DNA of 64,000 nt from Candidatus Dormiibacter inghamiae (GCA_016464825.1 JAEKNQ010000021.1:1-64000); one strand, 5' to 3'. Positions 48,090 through 56,784 are shown, counted from the first letter of the stretch. Notes: generated from the letters alone by a model not told the origin. Numbers and translations: made by a program.

Positions 48090-49225
48090 GGGTCGCCTGG
48101 CTCGGCCATCGCTCCAGTACAGGCGCCGACGGCCTGATCACTTACTCGCGGCAGATCACGAGCGCGCTGGAGCAGAGCGGCGTCGAGGTTCTCTTCCTCC
48201 ACCATGAGCGGGAGCTCGTCGACGAGGCCTCGATCGCGCTGGAGTCGCTCAGGCTTTCCCACCGATTGGTGATCGCCCCGCCTGGCTCGCGACGAAGACT
48301 GGCCGAGCTGCTCACCCGGCACGAGGTGGACCTGGTCCATGTCTCACTCTCCTTTTCCAGCCTCGATTTCAACCTGCCGCGCCTCTGCCACCGGTTGGGC
48401 ATTCCGATAGTGGCGACGTTCCACGCGCCCTTTGACACGCGGCTCTCCGTCTGGCGCGGCATCTCCTCCGCGGTCTACCGCCTTTACTCCCCGGCTCTGG
48501 CCGAATGCGACGCGGTGATCATCTTCAGCCAGGCTCAGAAGGAGATCCTGAGCGGTCTGGGCGTGCCGCCCAGAGTCATCCACGTCCTGCCCAACGGCGT
48601 CGACATCGATCGCTACTCACCCGGTCCCAGCCAGGCGCTGGAGACCTTTGGCTGCCGGCGCCTCTACAGCTACGTCGGCCGTCTCGATCCGGAAAAGAAT
48701 GTCGACGTGCTGCTCTCCTCCTTTCTGGACGCGGAGCCGCCGCCGGACCACCGGCTCGTGGTGGTGGGCGGCGGCGTCGAGCGGAGAAAGCTGGAACGGC
48801 GCTTCCGGGACCCGCGCGTCCGATTCCTGGGGGTGGTCACCGACGAGCGGGCGCGGATCGACATCCTGCGCGGCTCGGACGCATTTTTTCTGCCCTCCAG
48901 CGTGGAGGGACTTTCTCTCGCCATGCTGGAAGCGATGGCCTGCGGCGTCACCACTGTGGCCACCGATGTGGGCAGCGACGGCGAGGCGCTGCGGGGCGCC
49001 GGCATTGTGCTCGACCCGAACAGCCTCGAGGCCGAGCTCGGCGGGGTCATCAGGATGCTGATCGAGCTTCCCCACTTGAGCGAACAGCTGGGGCGGCTGG
49101 CGCGAGAGCGTGCTGTCCAGCGCTATTCCCTGGCCGCCAACCTAAAGGGCCTGCTCCAGCTCTACGCCGCGCTCCCCGAGCCGTCGCCGGCGCCGCTCAC
49201 GACCGGCTCCCCCCGCAAGCGATAG
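48086..49225 (+). CDS. GT4-type glycosyltransferase
   Basis: 379 residues. An N-terminal Rossmann domain (VAWLGHRSSTGADGLITYSRQITSALEQSG), NGVDIDRYSPGP at the hinge, LYSYVGRLDPEKNVDVLLSSF (GT4 donor-site Lys), and DAFFLPSSVEGLSLAMLEAMACGVTTVATDVGSDGEAL with the E-x7-E motif. It makes a glycosidic bond on lipids or other envelope acceptors using a nucleotide sugar. Its last 64 bp overlap the convergent response-regulator gene. Confidence 0.88.
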   Translation: MRVAWLGHRSSTGADGLITYSRQITSALEQSGVEVLFLHHERELVDEASIALESLRLSHRLVIAPPGSRRRLAELLTRHEVDLVHVSLSFSSLDFNLPRLCHRLGIPIVATFHAPFDTRLSVWRGISSAVYRLYSPALAECDAVIIFSQAQKEILSGLGVPPRVIHVLPNGVDIDRYSPGPSQALETFGCRRLYSYVGRLDPEKNVDVLLSSFLDAEPPPDHRLVVVGGGVERRKLERRFRDPRVRFLGVVTDERARIDILRGSDAFFLPSSVEGLSLAMLEAMACGVTTVATDVGSDGEALRGAGIVLDPNSLEAELGGVIRMLIELPHLSEQLGRLARERAVQRYSLAANLKGLLQLYAALPEPSPAPLTTGSPRKR

Positions 49226-49869
49226 CCGATCCCAGGCACTGACAGCACCAGGTCCGGCAGGCCTGGCACCACCTCGATCTTCTTGCGCAGGTTCCGAACG
49301 TGGACATCCACCAGCCGCGAATCGGAGTCGAAGCCCGCGGCAGCGCCCAGGTGTTCCAGGATCCGCTCCCGGCTCACCGGGCGCCCCGCCGCGGCCAGAA
49401 GGCAAAAGAGCAGCTCGAACTCTGCCGACGTGAGATGCAGCGGGCGGCCGCCGCGTGTCACCTGGTGCCTGCCACGATCGATGACCAGGTCGCCGCAGCA
49501 GTGGCTCTTCGCGGGCCGGCTGAGCAGCCGCGGCCGCTGCCTCTCCAGGCTCAGCTCGAGTCCCGCCACCACCTGCGCGATGGCGGTGGGTGGGAACGTC
49601 TGCTCAGCACCGGCTGCGAGCGCGGCCAGCGCAGCCTCAGGGCTTGCGCACAGCGCCAGCAGGATCAGGCACGGCGCTGCTGCGTGGAGAGACAGGATCA
49701 TGCCGGGCGGTCCGCTCACAACTGCAGCCCTGGCTGCAGTGGCTTCGTGCAGCGTCGCTCGGCCGTTGGCGGTTGCGCGCGGCCTGTATCCCCGAGCCGC
49801 CAAGCGAAACTGCAGATCGCGTTCGGCCCGGGAATCCAGCCCTGTGAGGAGAATCACTGCTGGGGCCAT
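49162..49869 (-). CDS. Winged-helix response-regulator-like protein with atypical receiver
   Basis: 235 residues. The C-terminal OmpR winged helix is intact (GGRPLHLTSAEFELLFCLLAAAGRPVSRERILEHLGAAAGFDSDSRLVDVHVRNLRKKIEVVPG...VPGIGYRLRGE). The N-terminal 110 residues look like a receiver (PAVILLTGLDSRAERDLQFRLAARGY ... AALAAGAEQTFPP) but the acidic pocket and phospho-acceptor Asp are not visible where expected. No histidine kinase is adjacent. It probably works without phosphorylation. Third gene of a minus-strand set with femAB and the phosphatase. Confidence 0.8.
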   Translation of the reverse strand: MAPAVILLTGLDSRAERDLQFRLAARGYRPRATANGRATLHEATAARAAVVSGPPGMILSLHAAAPCLILLALCASPEAALAALAAGAEQTFPPTAIAQVVAGLELSLERQRPRLLSRPAKSHCCGDLVIDRGRHQVTRGGRPLHLTSAEFELLFCLLAAAGRPVSRERILEHLGAAAGFDSDSRLVDVHVRNLRKKIEVVPGLPDLVLSVPGIGYRLRGEPVVSGAGDGSGSAA

Positions 49870-49899
49870 GCCGGCAGACTAGGCGCCGGCAGGCCGGAT

Positions 49900-50871
49900 T
49901 TACAACGCCTGGCGCGTAAAGGTCTGCCGTGCTCTTCCCGCGAGTTGGGCGGGCCCACCGGCGCCTCTCGCCCGCCACCTGGACAGCTCCAGATCCCAGG
50001 CCCCGCAGTATGTCGTCTGCCGGCCGCCGAAGCCTATCTTGAACTGCCAGAGGCCGAACCACGGGTGGTCTGGATCCGGCTCCGGCGGAATGCCCCAGAG
50101 GTCATAGTCGCGACAGCCGGCGTCGCGAGCCGCGCGCATTGCCGCCCACTGCGCTGCGTAGGTCGGCTGCAGCTCGCGCTGTTCGCCCGACGAACCCCCG
50201 AAGAGGTAGTAGGCCCGGCCCCCGAAGTGAGCGACCAGGATGGCGGCCAGTGGGCGGCCCTCGTGTCGCGCCACGTAGGTGCGGCACCAGGCCAGCTTGG
50301 CCAATCGCGCTCGGTACTGGGCGGTGGAGAGAAGCGCTATGCCCTGCCTAGCGGCGGTGGCCTGCGTCTGCCTGTGGAGCTCCTCCGGCTCCCGGCCCTC
50401 TTCGACGCCCACTCCCCGTTTCAGGGCGAGCCGGATGTTGTAGCGATGCTTGGCCTTGAAGGAGGCAAGCATGACCTCGTCGGAGGCCAGCGGCACGATG
50501 AGTGTGTGCTTCGGCTGGATCGCCTGACTGGGGTGGAAACCCAGCCGGTGAAGCACTGGGCCGAGCTCGCTGGGCGCCTCCGGCTCCACGCGGAGCCGAG
50601 CCAAGCCGGAGTTGCGAGCCCAGGCCACGAGTCCGCCCAACGCCGCCTCGCTGGTCGGCACCGGACCGCGCGGCACGTAGGCACGGGCGAAGGGCCGCCG
50701 GCCCTGGAGCAGCACTGAAGCCTGGCCTTGGGGCAGGTTGATGCGCTCCACCCGCCAGCCCTCTTCCGCCTGCACCTCGCCGTGGCCCCAGGACTGGAGC
50801 AGGGGAGGCGGCTGGGCCAGGTCCGCCAAGCCGGCGTCCCAGGCGACCTGCTGCGGCCGTGTCTGGTTCAC
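49900..50871 (-). CDS. FemAB-family peptidyltransferase (GNAT-fold)
   Basis: 323 residues from GTG 50871. PPPLLQSWGHGEVQAEEGWRVERI is the N-terminal FemAB signature; LIVPLASDEVMLASFKAKHRYNIRLALKRGVGVEEG the tRNA/substrate-side helix; CRDYDLWGIPPEPDPDHPWFGLWQFKIGFGG the C-terminal GNAT-like end. These enzymes add amino acids from aminoacyl-tRNA to the cross-bridge of lipid II. It supports a Gram-positive-type wall. GTGA overlap with the phosphatase upstream. Confidence 0.87.
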   Translation of the reverse strand: MNQTRPQQVAWDAGLADLAQPPPLLQSWGHGEVQAEEGWRVERINLPQGQASVLLQGRRPFARAYVPRGPVPTSEAALGGLVAWARNSGLARLRVEPEAPSELGPVLHRLGFHPSQAIQPKHTLIVPLASDEVMLASFKAKHRYNIRLALKRGVGVEEGREPEELHRQTQATAARQGIALLSTAQYRARLAKLAWCRTYVARHEGRPLAAILVAHFGGRAYYLFGGSSGEQRELQPTYAAQWAAMRAARDAGCRDYDLWGIPPEPDPDHPWFGLWQFKIGFGGRQTTYCGAWDLELSRWRARGAGGPAQLAGRARQTFTRQAL

Positions 50872-51464
50872 CTCAGGTGGCAGACGTCGTTCACGCCGGC
50901 CACTGTCACTCGGCCTGCGCGTTTGTCAAGCCGGGTGAGTGAGGCGTTGCCGATGCGGAAGTGGAACCAGCCGTGCAGGCTCTGACCCAACACTCGCCGC
51001 AGCAGTGCCTGGATCACCCCGCCGTGAGTCACACAGGCAATTAGCTGGCCAGGGTGTGCGGCGGTGAGGGCTTCGAACGCCCTGCCGGTCCGAGCGCCGA
51101 AAGCCTCAGCGGACTCGCCGCCTGGCGCCAGATCCCAATCGGGCTCTTGCTGCCAGCGCCGCCAGAGCTCGGGATACTCCTGAGCCAGCTCGGCGCTCGT
51201 CTTGCCCTCCCACTCGCCCAGCGCTATCTCGCGCAGGTCCTGACAGAACCGGACCTCGCAGCCGAGCGCCGCGGCCAGCGGGCGGGCGGTCGCCGCGGCC
51301 CGGGTCAGGTCGCTCGCATAGAGGGCTGCGATGGGTGCCTGCGCCAGCCGGCCGGCCAGCTTTTGAGACTGCTCACGACCCCGCGTTGAGAGAGGCGGAT
51401 CGAGCTGGCCCTGCACGCGATGGTCGGCGTTCCAGGTGGACTCACCGTGACGGAGTAGAAGCAC
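50868..51464 (-). CDS. Histidine phosphatase family protein (GpmB/CobC-like)
   Basis: 198 residues. LLLRHGESTWNADHRVQGQLDPPLSTRGREQSQKLAGRLA, YASDLTRAAATARPLA, LREIALGEWEGKT, and CVTHGGVIQALLRRVLG carry both catalytic His and the flanking Arg/Glu residues. Branch resembles acid phosphatases such as alpha-ribazole phosphatase and PGAM-like glucosyl-3-phosphoglycerate phosphatases; the substrate cannot be fixed. First gene of the minus-strand set including femAB and the atypical regulator. Confidence 0.88.
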   Translation of the reverse strand: MLLLRHGESTWNADHRVQGQLDPPLSTRGREQSQKLAGRLAQAPIAALYASDLTRAAATARPLAAALGCEVRFCQDLREIALGEWEGKTSAELAQEYPELWRRWQQEPDWDLAPGGESAEAFGARTGRAFEALTAAHPGQLIACVTHGGVIQALLRRVLGQSLHGWFHFRIGNASLTRLDKRAGRVTVAGVNDVCHLR

Positions 51465-51584
51465 TTGCGTCGGGGCGTCATCCGCACCGCCCCCGAGGCG
51501 GCCCAGCGGCTGGCTCAGGGCCGCAGATCACCGACCGGCGCTGATCGATAGGCGCGGACCGGCTCAAAGAACATGTGAGGGACT

Positions 51585-51679
51585 TATACTAACGTGTCGC
51601 TTGGGGCTGGATTCGTGTCCGCTCAGTGATGAGCGTCAGCGATGAGTCCGTAGAACTAAAGGCGTCGTTTAAGCGACGC
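51585..51679 (+). promoter_or_regulatory. TATACT promoter and a start-site hairpin
   Basis: TATACT at 51585-51590 is a strong -10 box. The roughly 90-nt leader ends in GCGTCG (51662-51667), loop TTTAAG, CGACGC (51674-51679), a 6-bp hairpin directly against ATG 51681. It would sequester the ribosome-binding region and allow thermal or protein-mediated control. Upstream bases 51465-51584 show nothing else. Confidence 0.55.
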
Positions 51680-51680
51680 G

Positions 51681-53378
51681 ATGGAGAACGCCTTGGAGGC
51701 CAAAGGCTCACTTACCGAAACCCGGCTGAGAAGATTGTTGGAAGCCGCGCAGAACGAGCGCGCCACGGGTACCCTCACGCTGCGCCAGGATGGCCAGCAA
51801 GCCACCTCGCTCTACTTCCTCTTCGGTCATCTGTTCCACGCCGTGGGAGGCGGCGGGGCCGGTGATGACGCAGTGGTTCAGGCCCTGGCCTGGTCGTCGG
51901 GCGAGTTTGATTTCGATGCGAAGGCAAAGCTGCCGCCCGACGAGTCGGTGCGCGCCTCCATCCCTGATCTGATCGCCCGGGCCAACTCCGAGAGCCAGGG
52001 GCAGGCGCCGGCCGGACCGAATGGTGGCCGCCCGCAGGCCTGGAGCCCTCCCGGCGCTCAGCCGAAGGAGTCACAGCCGGCGCAGTCGGCTCAGGTTCCG
52101 CAGCCTCAGCAGCCGTACGACCGGCGCTCCGAGCAGCCCTACCAGCGGCCTGGGCAGTCCTACGAGCAGCAGCGATCGCGGGGACCGGAAGCCGAGCCGA
52201 CAGCGCCGCCCGAGATCCGTCGCGGCTTGAAGTTCCGGCCCGTTCCCAAGCATGGCCGGGAGCCCATCCCGGTGCCCAACGGCGAACTCATGTATGACTC
52301 GCTGAAGACATCCTTTGTCGACTTTCCCCGCTTGCTCACGACTCTTGAGCGGGAGGGTTACACGGGCTACGTACGCCTGCTGGCCGACAACGCCACCGGC
52401 CTCATCTACTTCCGCGAAGGCACGGCTCTCGAAGCTGTCTACGACGCAGGCCAGGACAGCGCTGAGCTGGGCACCGAGGCCCTGGGCCATTTCGCGCAGG
52501 AGGTCGGGCGCGGTCAGGGAGTGCTGGACGTGGTGGCCCTCGCACCCGATCTCGTGGACGGCCTCTACCACGTCACAGTGGCGCAGTCGGTCTACACCCA
52601 GCTCTATGCCGGCTGGGTGGATATGCACGCCTTTCTCCGCTTCCTGGAGGAGCGCCAGCTGACCGGGAGCCTTATGGTTCGCTCACCGGCGGCCACAGGG
52701 GTCATCATCCTCGATGAGGGCCGCCTCGCGGGGGCCTACACCAGCACCGCTCAGCAGGTGGCCAACAGCACCGATGGGGTGCTCGCGCTTTGTGAAGACC
52801 CGAACGCCATGATCGAGGTCAAGGAGGCCGCTGACGAGCGCCGGCCGCCGCTGGACCTCTCCCAGGTGGTGGGCCAGCGGCAGGGCGGCCAGAACTTTGG
52901 CCAGCCTGCAGCCACGGCGCCTCAGCCGCCCCCACCGACTTCGAGCAGCCGATCCCGCCAGTACCAGCCGGCCGGCCCCGCCCAGCGCGCGCCGGAGGCG
53001 CCGTCGGCGCCCTCCTACTTGGCGCCGCGCCAGCCGGAACCGACGCCGCAGCAGGCGCCCGGCTACCAGCAGGCCGCCTATGCGCAGCCAGCCTCCTCCC
53101 AAACCACTGCCTGGCCCCGCCACGAGCAGGCCCAGACGGCGACCAGCGGCACTGCCTATGAGGAGGTCACTGGCGATCTGATTCAGATGACCGAGGAAGC
53201 CCTCGGAAACCGCTCGCGCAAGATCAAGGATCTGTTGGCGAACGCCGAGAAATCGCGGTCTGGCCTCGAAAAGGCGATCGATGAGATTCCGCAGGTGTCG
53301 ATCCTCTTCGTGGACACTGCGCGGCTGGAGAGCCTCGCCAACGAGCTTCGGGCCAAGCTCCAGAGCTATCCCGCATAA
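51681..53378 (+). CDS. Two-domain PATAN/DUF4388-like protein with Pro/Gln linkers
   Basis: 565 residues. Residues 1-95 form a DUF4388-type module (LEAAQNERATGTLTLRQDGQQATSLYFLFGHLFHAVGGGGAGDDAVVQALAWSSGEFDF). A Pro/Gln-rich linker follows. Residues about 205-360 hold a second such module (LLTTLEREGYTGYVRLLADNATGLIYFREGTALEAVYD) and a partial third (LEERQLTGSLMVRSPAATGVIILDEGRLAGAY). After another disordered Pro/Gln segment comes a helical C-terminus (TGDLIQMTEEALGNRSRKIKDLLANAEKSRSGLEKAI). DUF4388/PATAN domains act in gliding, pili and signalling. No transmembrane segment, so probably a cytoplasmic scaffold. Confidence 0.75.
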   Translation: MENALEAKGSLTETRLRRLLEAAQNERATGTLTLRQDGQQATSLYFLFGHLFHAVGGGGAGDDAVVQALAWSSGEFDFDAKAKLPPDESVRASIPDLIARANSESQGQAPAGPNGGRPQAWSPPGAQPKESQPAQSAQVPQPQQPYDRRSEQPYQRPGQSYEQQRSRGPEAEPTAPPEIRRGLKFRPVPKHGREPIPVPNGELMYDSLKTSFVDFPRLLTTLEREGYTGYVRLLADNATGLIYFREGTALEAVYDAGQDSAELGTEALGHFAQEVGRGQGVLDVVALAPDLVDGLYHVTVAQSVYTQLYAGWVDMHAFLRFLEERQLTGSLMVRSPAATGVIILDEGRLAGAYTSTAQQVANSTDGVLALCEDPNAMIEVKEAADERRPPLDLSQVVGQRQGGQNFGQPAATAPQPPPPTSSSRSRQYQPAGPAQRAPEAPSAPSYLAPRQPEPTPQQAPGYQQAAYAQPASSQTTAWPRHEQAQTATSGTAYEEVTGDLIQMTEEALGNRSRKIKDLLANAEKSRSGLEKAIDEIPQVSILFVDTARLESLANELRAKLQSYPA

Positions 53379-53382
53379 ACGA

Positions 53383-53510
53383 GCAAGGGGAGGCAGGCCT
53401 CCCCTTCCGGAACCCCTCCCGAACGGGCAAGGGGAGGCAGGCCTCCCCTTCCGGAACCCCTCCCGAACGGGCAAGGGGAGGCAGGCCTCCCCTTCCGGAA
53501 CCCCTCCCGG
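53383..53510. repeat. Three tandem 44-bp units, each with a 22-nt palindromic hairpin
   Basis: The unit begins GCAAGGGGAGGCAGGCCTCC and continues CCTTCCGGAACCCCTCCCGA; starts at 53383, 53427 and 53471, nearly identical. In each, AAGGGGAGGC and GCCTCCCCTT form a 10-bp stem around AG (53385-53406, 53429-53450, 53473-53494). The array starts 5 bp after the DUF4388 stop. Related single hairpins lie at 15019 and 59883. Confidence 0.9.
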
Positions 53511-53526
53511 TCCTGCCCACCGCGTA

Positions 53527-53620
53527 GCACACCCCACAGCGGGATGCTCGTCGTGAAGCCGAAGTCGCCGATCGGGACGGATGTCGTGCTCCGGCCCGGA
53601 TGAACCCGGCCTATCGACCT
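53527..53620 (-). repeat. Left inverted copy of a 6.2-kb bracketing element
   Basis: Read on the minus strand from 53620, this segment matches 59757 onward base by base for about 80 bp (AGGTCGATAGGCCGGGTTCA, then GGCCGGANCACGACATCCGT, then GACTTCGGCTTC) and weakly on into the hairpin. Both copies stay open in one frame (IGRVHPGR-TTSV-I-DFGF), suggesting descent from a coding sequence. Function unknown. Confidence 0.8.
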
Positions 53621-53665
53621 GACATCAGGCAAGAGTGGGCACACCTCCCTTCCGGCCGGCCCTGA

Positions 53666-55297
53666 ATGCATAGAGGACTGCTCTTCGGGCGGGGATCCGT
53701 CGGGCTCGTGCTGCTGATCCTGGGCGCGATTTGGGGTGTGGGGTGCTCGGCGCCGCCCCAGGTCGTCGGCGTGACACCACAACCGAAGGCCACCGGCTTC
53801 GCCACCGACGGTCCGCTCTCAGTCCAGTTCGACAGGCCCATGGACAGCGCTTCGGTCGCTGCGCACTTTCGTCTCGAACCGCAGGTGCACGGCACTTTCA
53901 GCTGGCCCAGCGACCACGAGGTCGTCTTCAGCCACGAGACGCTCCGGCCGTCCACTCGTTACAGGGTTGTGCTGGACCCCGGCTATCGTGATCGGCAGGG
54001 TAGCGCTGCCCCGCTCCGACATAGCTGGTACTTCGACACCGAGGAGCCGCCCCGGCTGATCGGCGCGAGCCCTGGCGCCAACGACACCGGGGTCGACCCG
54101 GCGGCGTACCTCAGCCTCACATTCAGCCGAGCGATGGACGTGGCCTCACTGAACGGCTCAGTGAGCCTCTCACCCAGCCTCACCTTTCAGCTTCGCCAGG
54201 ACCCGGCCGATCCCCGGCGCCTGGAGATCGCCCCGTCGCAGCTGCTGGCGCCTGATCAGGACTACTCGATCAGCGTCGCACCCGCTGCCCGCGACGTTCA
54301 CGGCAACGTGCTGGCGACCGGCTCAGCCATCACCTTTCGGACAGGACAGGTGAAGAGCCTGCAGCATTGGGTGGGCTTCATCGCCACGCCCGTTCCCAGC
54401 GGCGCCGGCGAGGGCATCTGGCTGGTGAACGAGAGCGGTTTTCCCCGCCCCCTGGTGGCCGCCACAGTCGCCGGCTTCCAATGGGCGCCAAGCGGCGACC
54501 GATTGCTGCTTCGCAGCGCCTCGGGAACCTGGTCGGAGAGCATCATCGACGGCAGCAGCAACCCACTCCCCTTCGCCGGCCGCTGGGCGTCGTACCTGGA
54601 CTCCATTGGAAGCTTTGCGCTGCTGGATGGCGATCGCCTCCGAATCTGGTCCCGCGACAGCGGTTACACCGAGGTGGCTCAAAAGGTGCTCGAGGCGGCC
54701 GTCTCCCCGGGCGGCCGCCAGATCGCCTACACCACGCCCGCTGAGTCAGGCACTGCGATCCGGCTCTACGACGCCGGCCTGAAGACCGAGTCACTGCTGG
54801 AAGCCGAGAACGCCGCAGTGGACGGTCTCGCCTGGGCGCCCGATCTCAGTGCTCTCGCCTACCGCTCCCCAGCAACAGATCCGAACCAGGCCCGGCTGCG
54901 CGTGCGGTCCCTGCGCGGTGGCTCCAGCCAGCCATTCACAGTCACCACGGGTCAGATCAGCCCGCCGATCTGGCAATCAGACGCCCGTCACCTGCTCGTC
55001 ACCGCGCCTGTGCCAACCAAGGTCGGGCTGGTGGCCAAAGCTTTCCGGCTCTCCTCGGCCCAGGGCCAGAGCCAGACGCTCAGCGCCGCCAGCGGCCTGC
55101 CCGCAGAGCCGCAGTCCTCAGTCGAGCAGCTGAGCCCTTCACCCGACGGACATCAGATCGCCTTCATCTCCAGCACCGCAGGCGTGCCTCAGGTCTGGCT
55201 AATGAACGCTGACGGCAGTCGGCTGACGCAGCTGACCCGCTACGGGGTGGACGGCTACGCCTACGGCGCCGGCCAGCTCGGCTGGACTCGAGCCTGA
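53666..55297 (+). CDS. Lipoprotein with Ig-like (Big_5) and TolB-like beta-propeller domains
   Basis: 543 residues. A signal peptide with G-C junction near residue 27 (LILGAIWGVGCSAPP) suggests a lipoprotein. Two Big_5-type Ig repeats follow: TGFATDGPLSVQFDRPMDSASVAAHFRLEP and TGVDPAAYLSLTFSRAMDVASLNGSVSLSP. The rest is a WD40/TolB-like propeller (FQWAPSGDRLLLRS, AAVSPGGRQIAYTT, LAWAPDLSALAYRS, SPSPDGHQIAFISS, PQVWLMNADGSRLTQLT). It probably acts on the outer face of the membrane in envelope sensing or carbohydrate binding. The 3' end overlaps the convergent GT gene by 99 bp. Confidence 0.8.
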   Translation: MHRGLLFGRGSVGLVLLILGAIWGVGCSAPPQVVGVTPQPKATGFATDGPLSVQFDRPMDSASVAAHFRLEPQVHGTFSWPSDHEVVFSHETLRPSTRYRVVLDPGYRDRQGSAAPLRHSWYFDTEEPPRLIGASPGANDTGVDPAAYLSLTFSRAMDVASLNGSVSLSPSLTFQLRQDPADPRRLEIAPSQLLAPDQDYSISVAPAARDVHGNVLATGSAITFRTGQVKSLQHWVGFIATPVPSGAGEGIWLVNESGFPRPLVAATVAGFQWAPSGDRLLLRSASGTWSESIIDGSSNPLPFAGRWASYLDSIGSFALLDGDRLRIWSRDSGYTEVAQKVLEAAVSPGGRQIAYTTPAESGTAIRLYDAGLKTESLLEAENAAVDGLAWAPDLSALAYRSPATDPNQARLRVRSLRGGSSQPFTVTTGQISPPIWQSDARHLLVTAPVPTKVGLVAKAFRLSSAQGQSQTLSAASGLPAEPQSSVEQLSPSPDGHQIAFISSTAGVPQVWLMNADGSRLTQLTRYGVDGYAYGAGQLGWTRA

Positions 55298-56581
55298 GCC
55301 AACCAGTGCCGTGCCGCTGCTTTTTGCGACAGCGTCGCTGAGCAGAGCGTGGACTCGTTCAGTGGTTCGGTCCCAGCTGAAGCCGCGCGCCCTTCGCGCC
55401 GCCCGCGAGCCCATCGCCTCCACCAACCGGGGGCTGGCCAGAAGCTGCCGCATCCGGTCGACATAGTCACGCGGGTCGTGCCCGTTGACTAGAAAGCCAG
55501 TACGCCCGTCGCTGACCACGAGGGCCAGTCCAGGCACATTGCTCGCGATCACGGGCGTGCCGGAAGCCTGCGCCTCGAGGGCAACCAGACCGAAGGACTC
55601 GTTGTAGGACGGGAGCAGGACCGCCTCGGCCGCCGCGTAATAGCCGGCCAAGCGCTCCTGCGGCAGCGGCCCTGTGAAGGAGACCTGCCCGGCCACGCCC
55701 AGCCTCTCGGCCAAAGTGGCGAGGCGCTGCCGCTCGCTCTCACCGCTGGATTGGCTGTCGCCTCCGATTACCAACAGCCGCAGTTCAGGTCTAATGCCGC
55801 CGGCAGTCAAGTCGGCCAGGGCGCGGATGAGCACATCGACCCCCTTCAGCCGTTCCAACCGACCCGCGAAGACGAAGAGGCGCTGCTCGGCGTAGCCAAG
55901 TGCTTCTCGAGCTGCCTGCCGCGGGCGGGGCTCGAACGCCCCAAGATCGCAGCCCGGCGCTACCACCGCCAGACGTTCCTGCCGCACCCCGTAGGCGCGC
56001 ACCAACTCCAGCGCCTCGGCCTGGGTGTTGACGATCAGCAGGTCGGCGCAGCGCGCGACCTCGCCTTCCAGATCCACCCGCACCTCCGGCTCCGGTCGGT
56101 CGCCGGGAGCTAGCAGCCGGTTTTTCACGATGGCCAGGGTGTGCGCCGTGTGCGCCCACGGCACCCGGAGCGAGCCGCGCAGGGCGCAGGCCACCATGCC
56201 CGAGAGCCAGTAGTGGGAGTACATGGCGTCGTAGGGGAGCCCGCTCTCCGCCATGAATGCCCGGACGCCCTGGGTGAAGACTGGGACCTGGTCGAGCAGG
56301 CTGTATTTGTCAAGTTCTGGCCGCCCGGCAGGCAGGTTGATCACGCGACTGAGCGGCGCCAGCTGCTCCACTCTCTTTTCGTCAGCCAGAGACCGCGTGA
56401 AGATGTCGGTCGCCACCCCAAGCTGGGAGAGGCCCACGCAGAGCTGGCGGATGTAGACGTTCATGCCGCCGTTGGCCGAGTGGCCGAGAGAGGCGGTCGG
56501 TGAGGTGTGCAGGGAGAAGACGGCGACCCGGCTCAGTCCGGGCCGGGAAGACGGCTCGGGGAGGGCGTGGACTTCAGCCAC
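55199..56581 (-). CDS. GT4 glycosyltransferase, MshA-like
   Basis: About 460 residues from GTG 56581; a TTG at 56665 would add 28 poorly coding residues. VAVFSLHTSPTASLGHSANGGMNVYIRQLCVGLSQLGVATDIFTRS closely follows MshA/sucrose-phosphate-synthase-type GT4 enzymes. VVAPGCDLGAFEPR, LFVFAGRLERLKGVDVLIRAL and LLPSYNESFGLVALEAQASGTPVIASNVPGL complete the donor site. MshA makes GlcNAc-inositol-phosphate in mycothiol synthesis; related enzymes make other glycosides. With the MshB-like gene at 9291, a mycothiol-like route is possible. Ends inside the lipoprotein gene. Confidence 0.85.
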   Translation of the reverse strand: MAEVHALPEPSSRPGLSRVAVFSLHTSPTASLGHSANGGMNVYIRQLCVGLSQLGVATDIFTRSLADEKRVEQLAPLSRVINLPAGRPELDKYSLLDQVPVFTQGVRAFMAESGLPYDAMYSHYWLSGMVACALRGSLRVPWAHTAHTLAIVKNRLLAPGDRPEPEVRVDLEGEVARCADLLIVNTQAEALELVRAYGVRQERLAVVAPGCDLGAFEPRPRQAAREALGYAEQRLFVFAGRLERLKGVDVLIRALADLTAGGIRPELRLLVIGGDSQSSGESERQRLATLAERLGVAGQVSFTGPLPQERLAGYYAAAEAVLLPSYNESFGLVALEAQASGTPVIASNVPGLALVVSDGRTGFLVNGHDPRDYVDRMRQLLASPRLVEAMGSRAARRARGFSWDRTTERVHALLSDAVAKSSGTALVGSGSSPAELAGAVGVAVHPVAGQLRQPTAVSVH

Positions 56582-56784
56582 GGTAGCTGGACCTGGAGTC
56601 GAGCCAGCGGCGCGAGCTGCAGGCGCAGCCCGAGGCGGAAACCGAGGACGTGGTAGGCATGTCAACGGAATTCGTGGCGGGCGGCATCTTATTCCGCCTG
56701 GCGCCCGGTGCCCTTAGGGGTTCGATCCGGGCTGAGGTCAGGCGCATTCCCTGATCCCGCCTTCGGGTCAGGGCGCGGGCCTGA

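Noticed and set aside
53383-53510. CRISPR array
   Set aside because: Only three units, no unique spacers, and each unit is itself a hairpin; no cas genes.
53366-53782. Minus-strand frame spanning the repeat array and lipoprotein start
   Set aside because: Repeated GRPASPCPFGRGSGRGG is just the hairpin repeat translated; only the IGRVHPGR...DFGF part may be an ancient coding relic, kept as repeat evidence.
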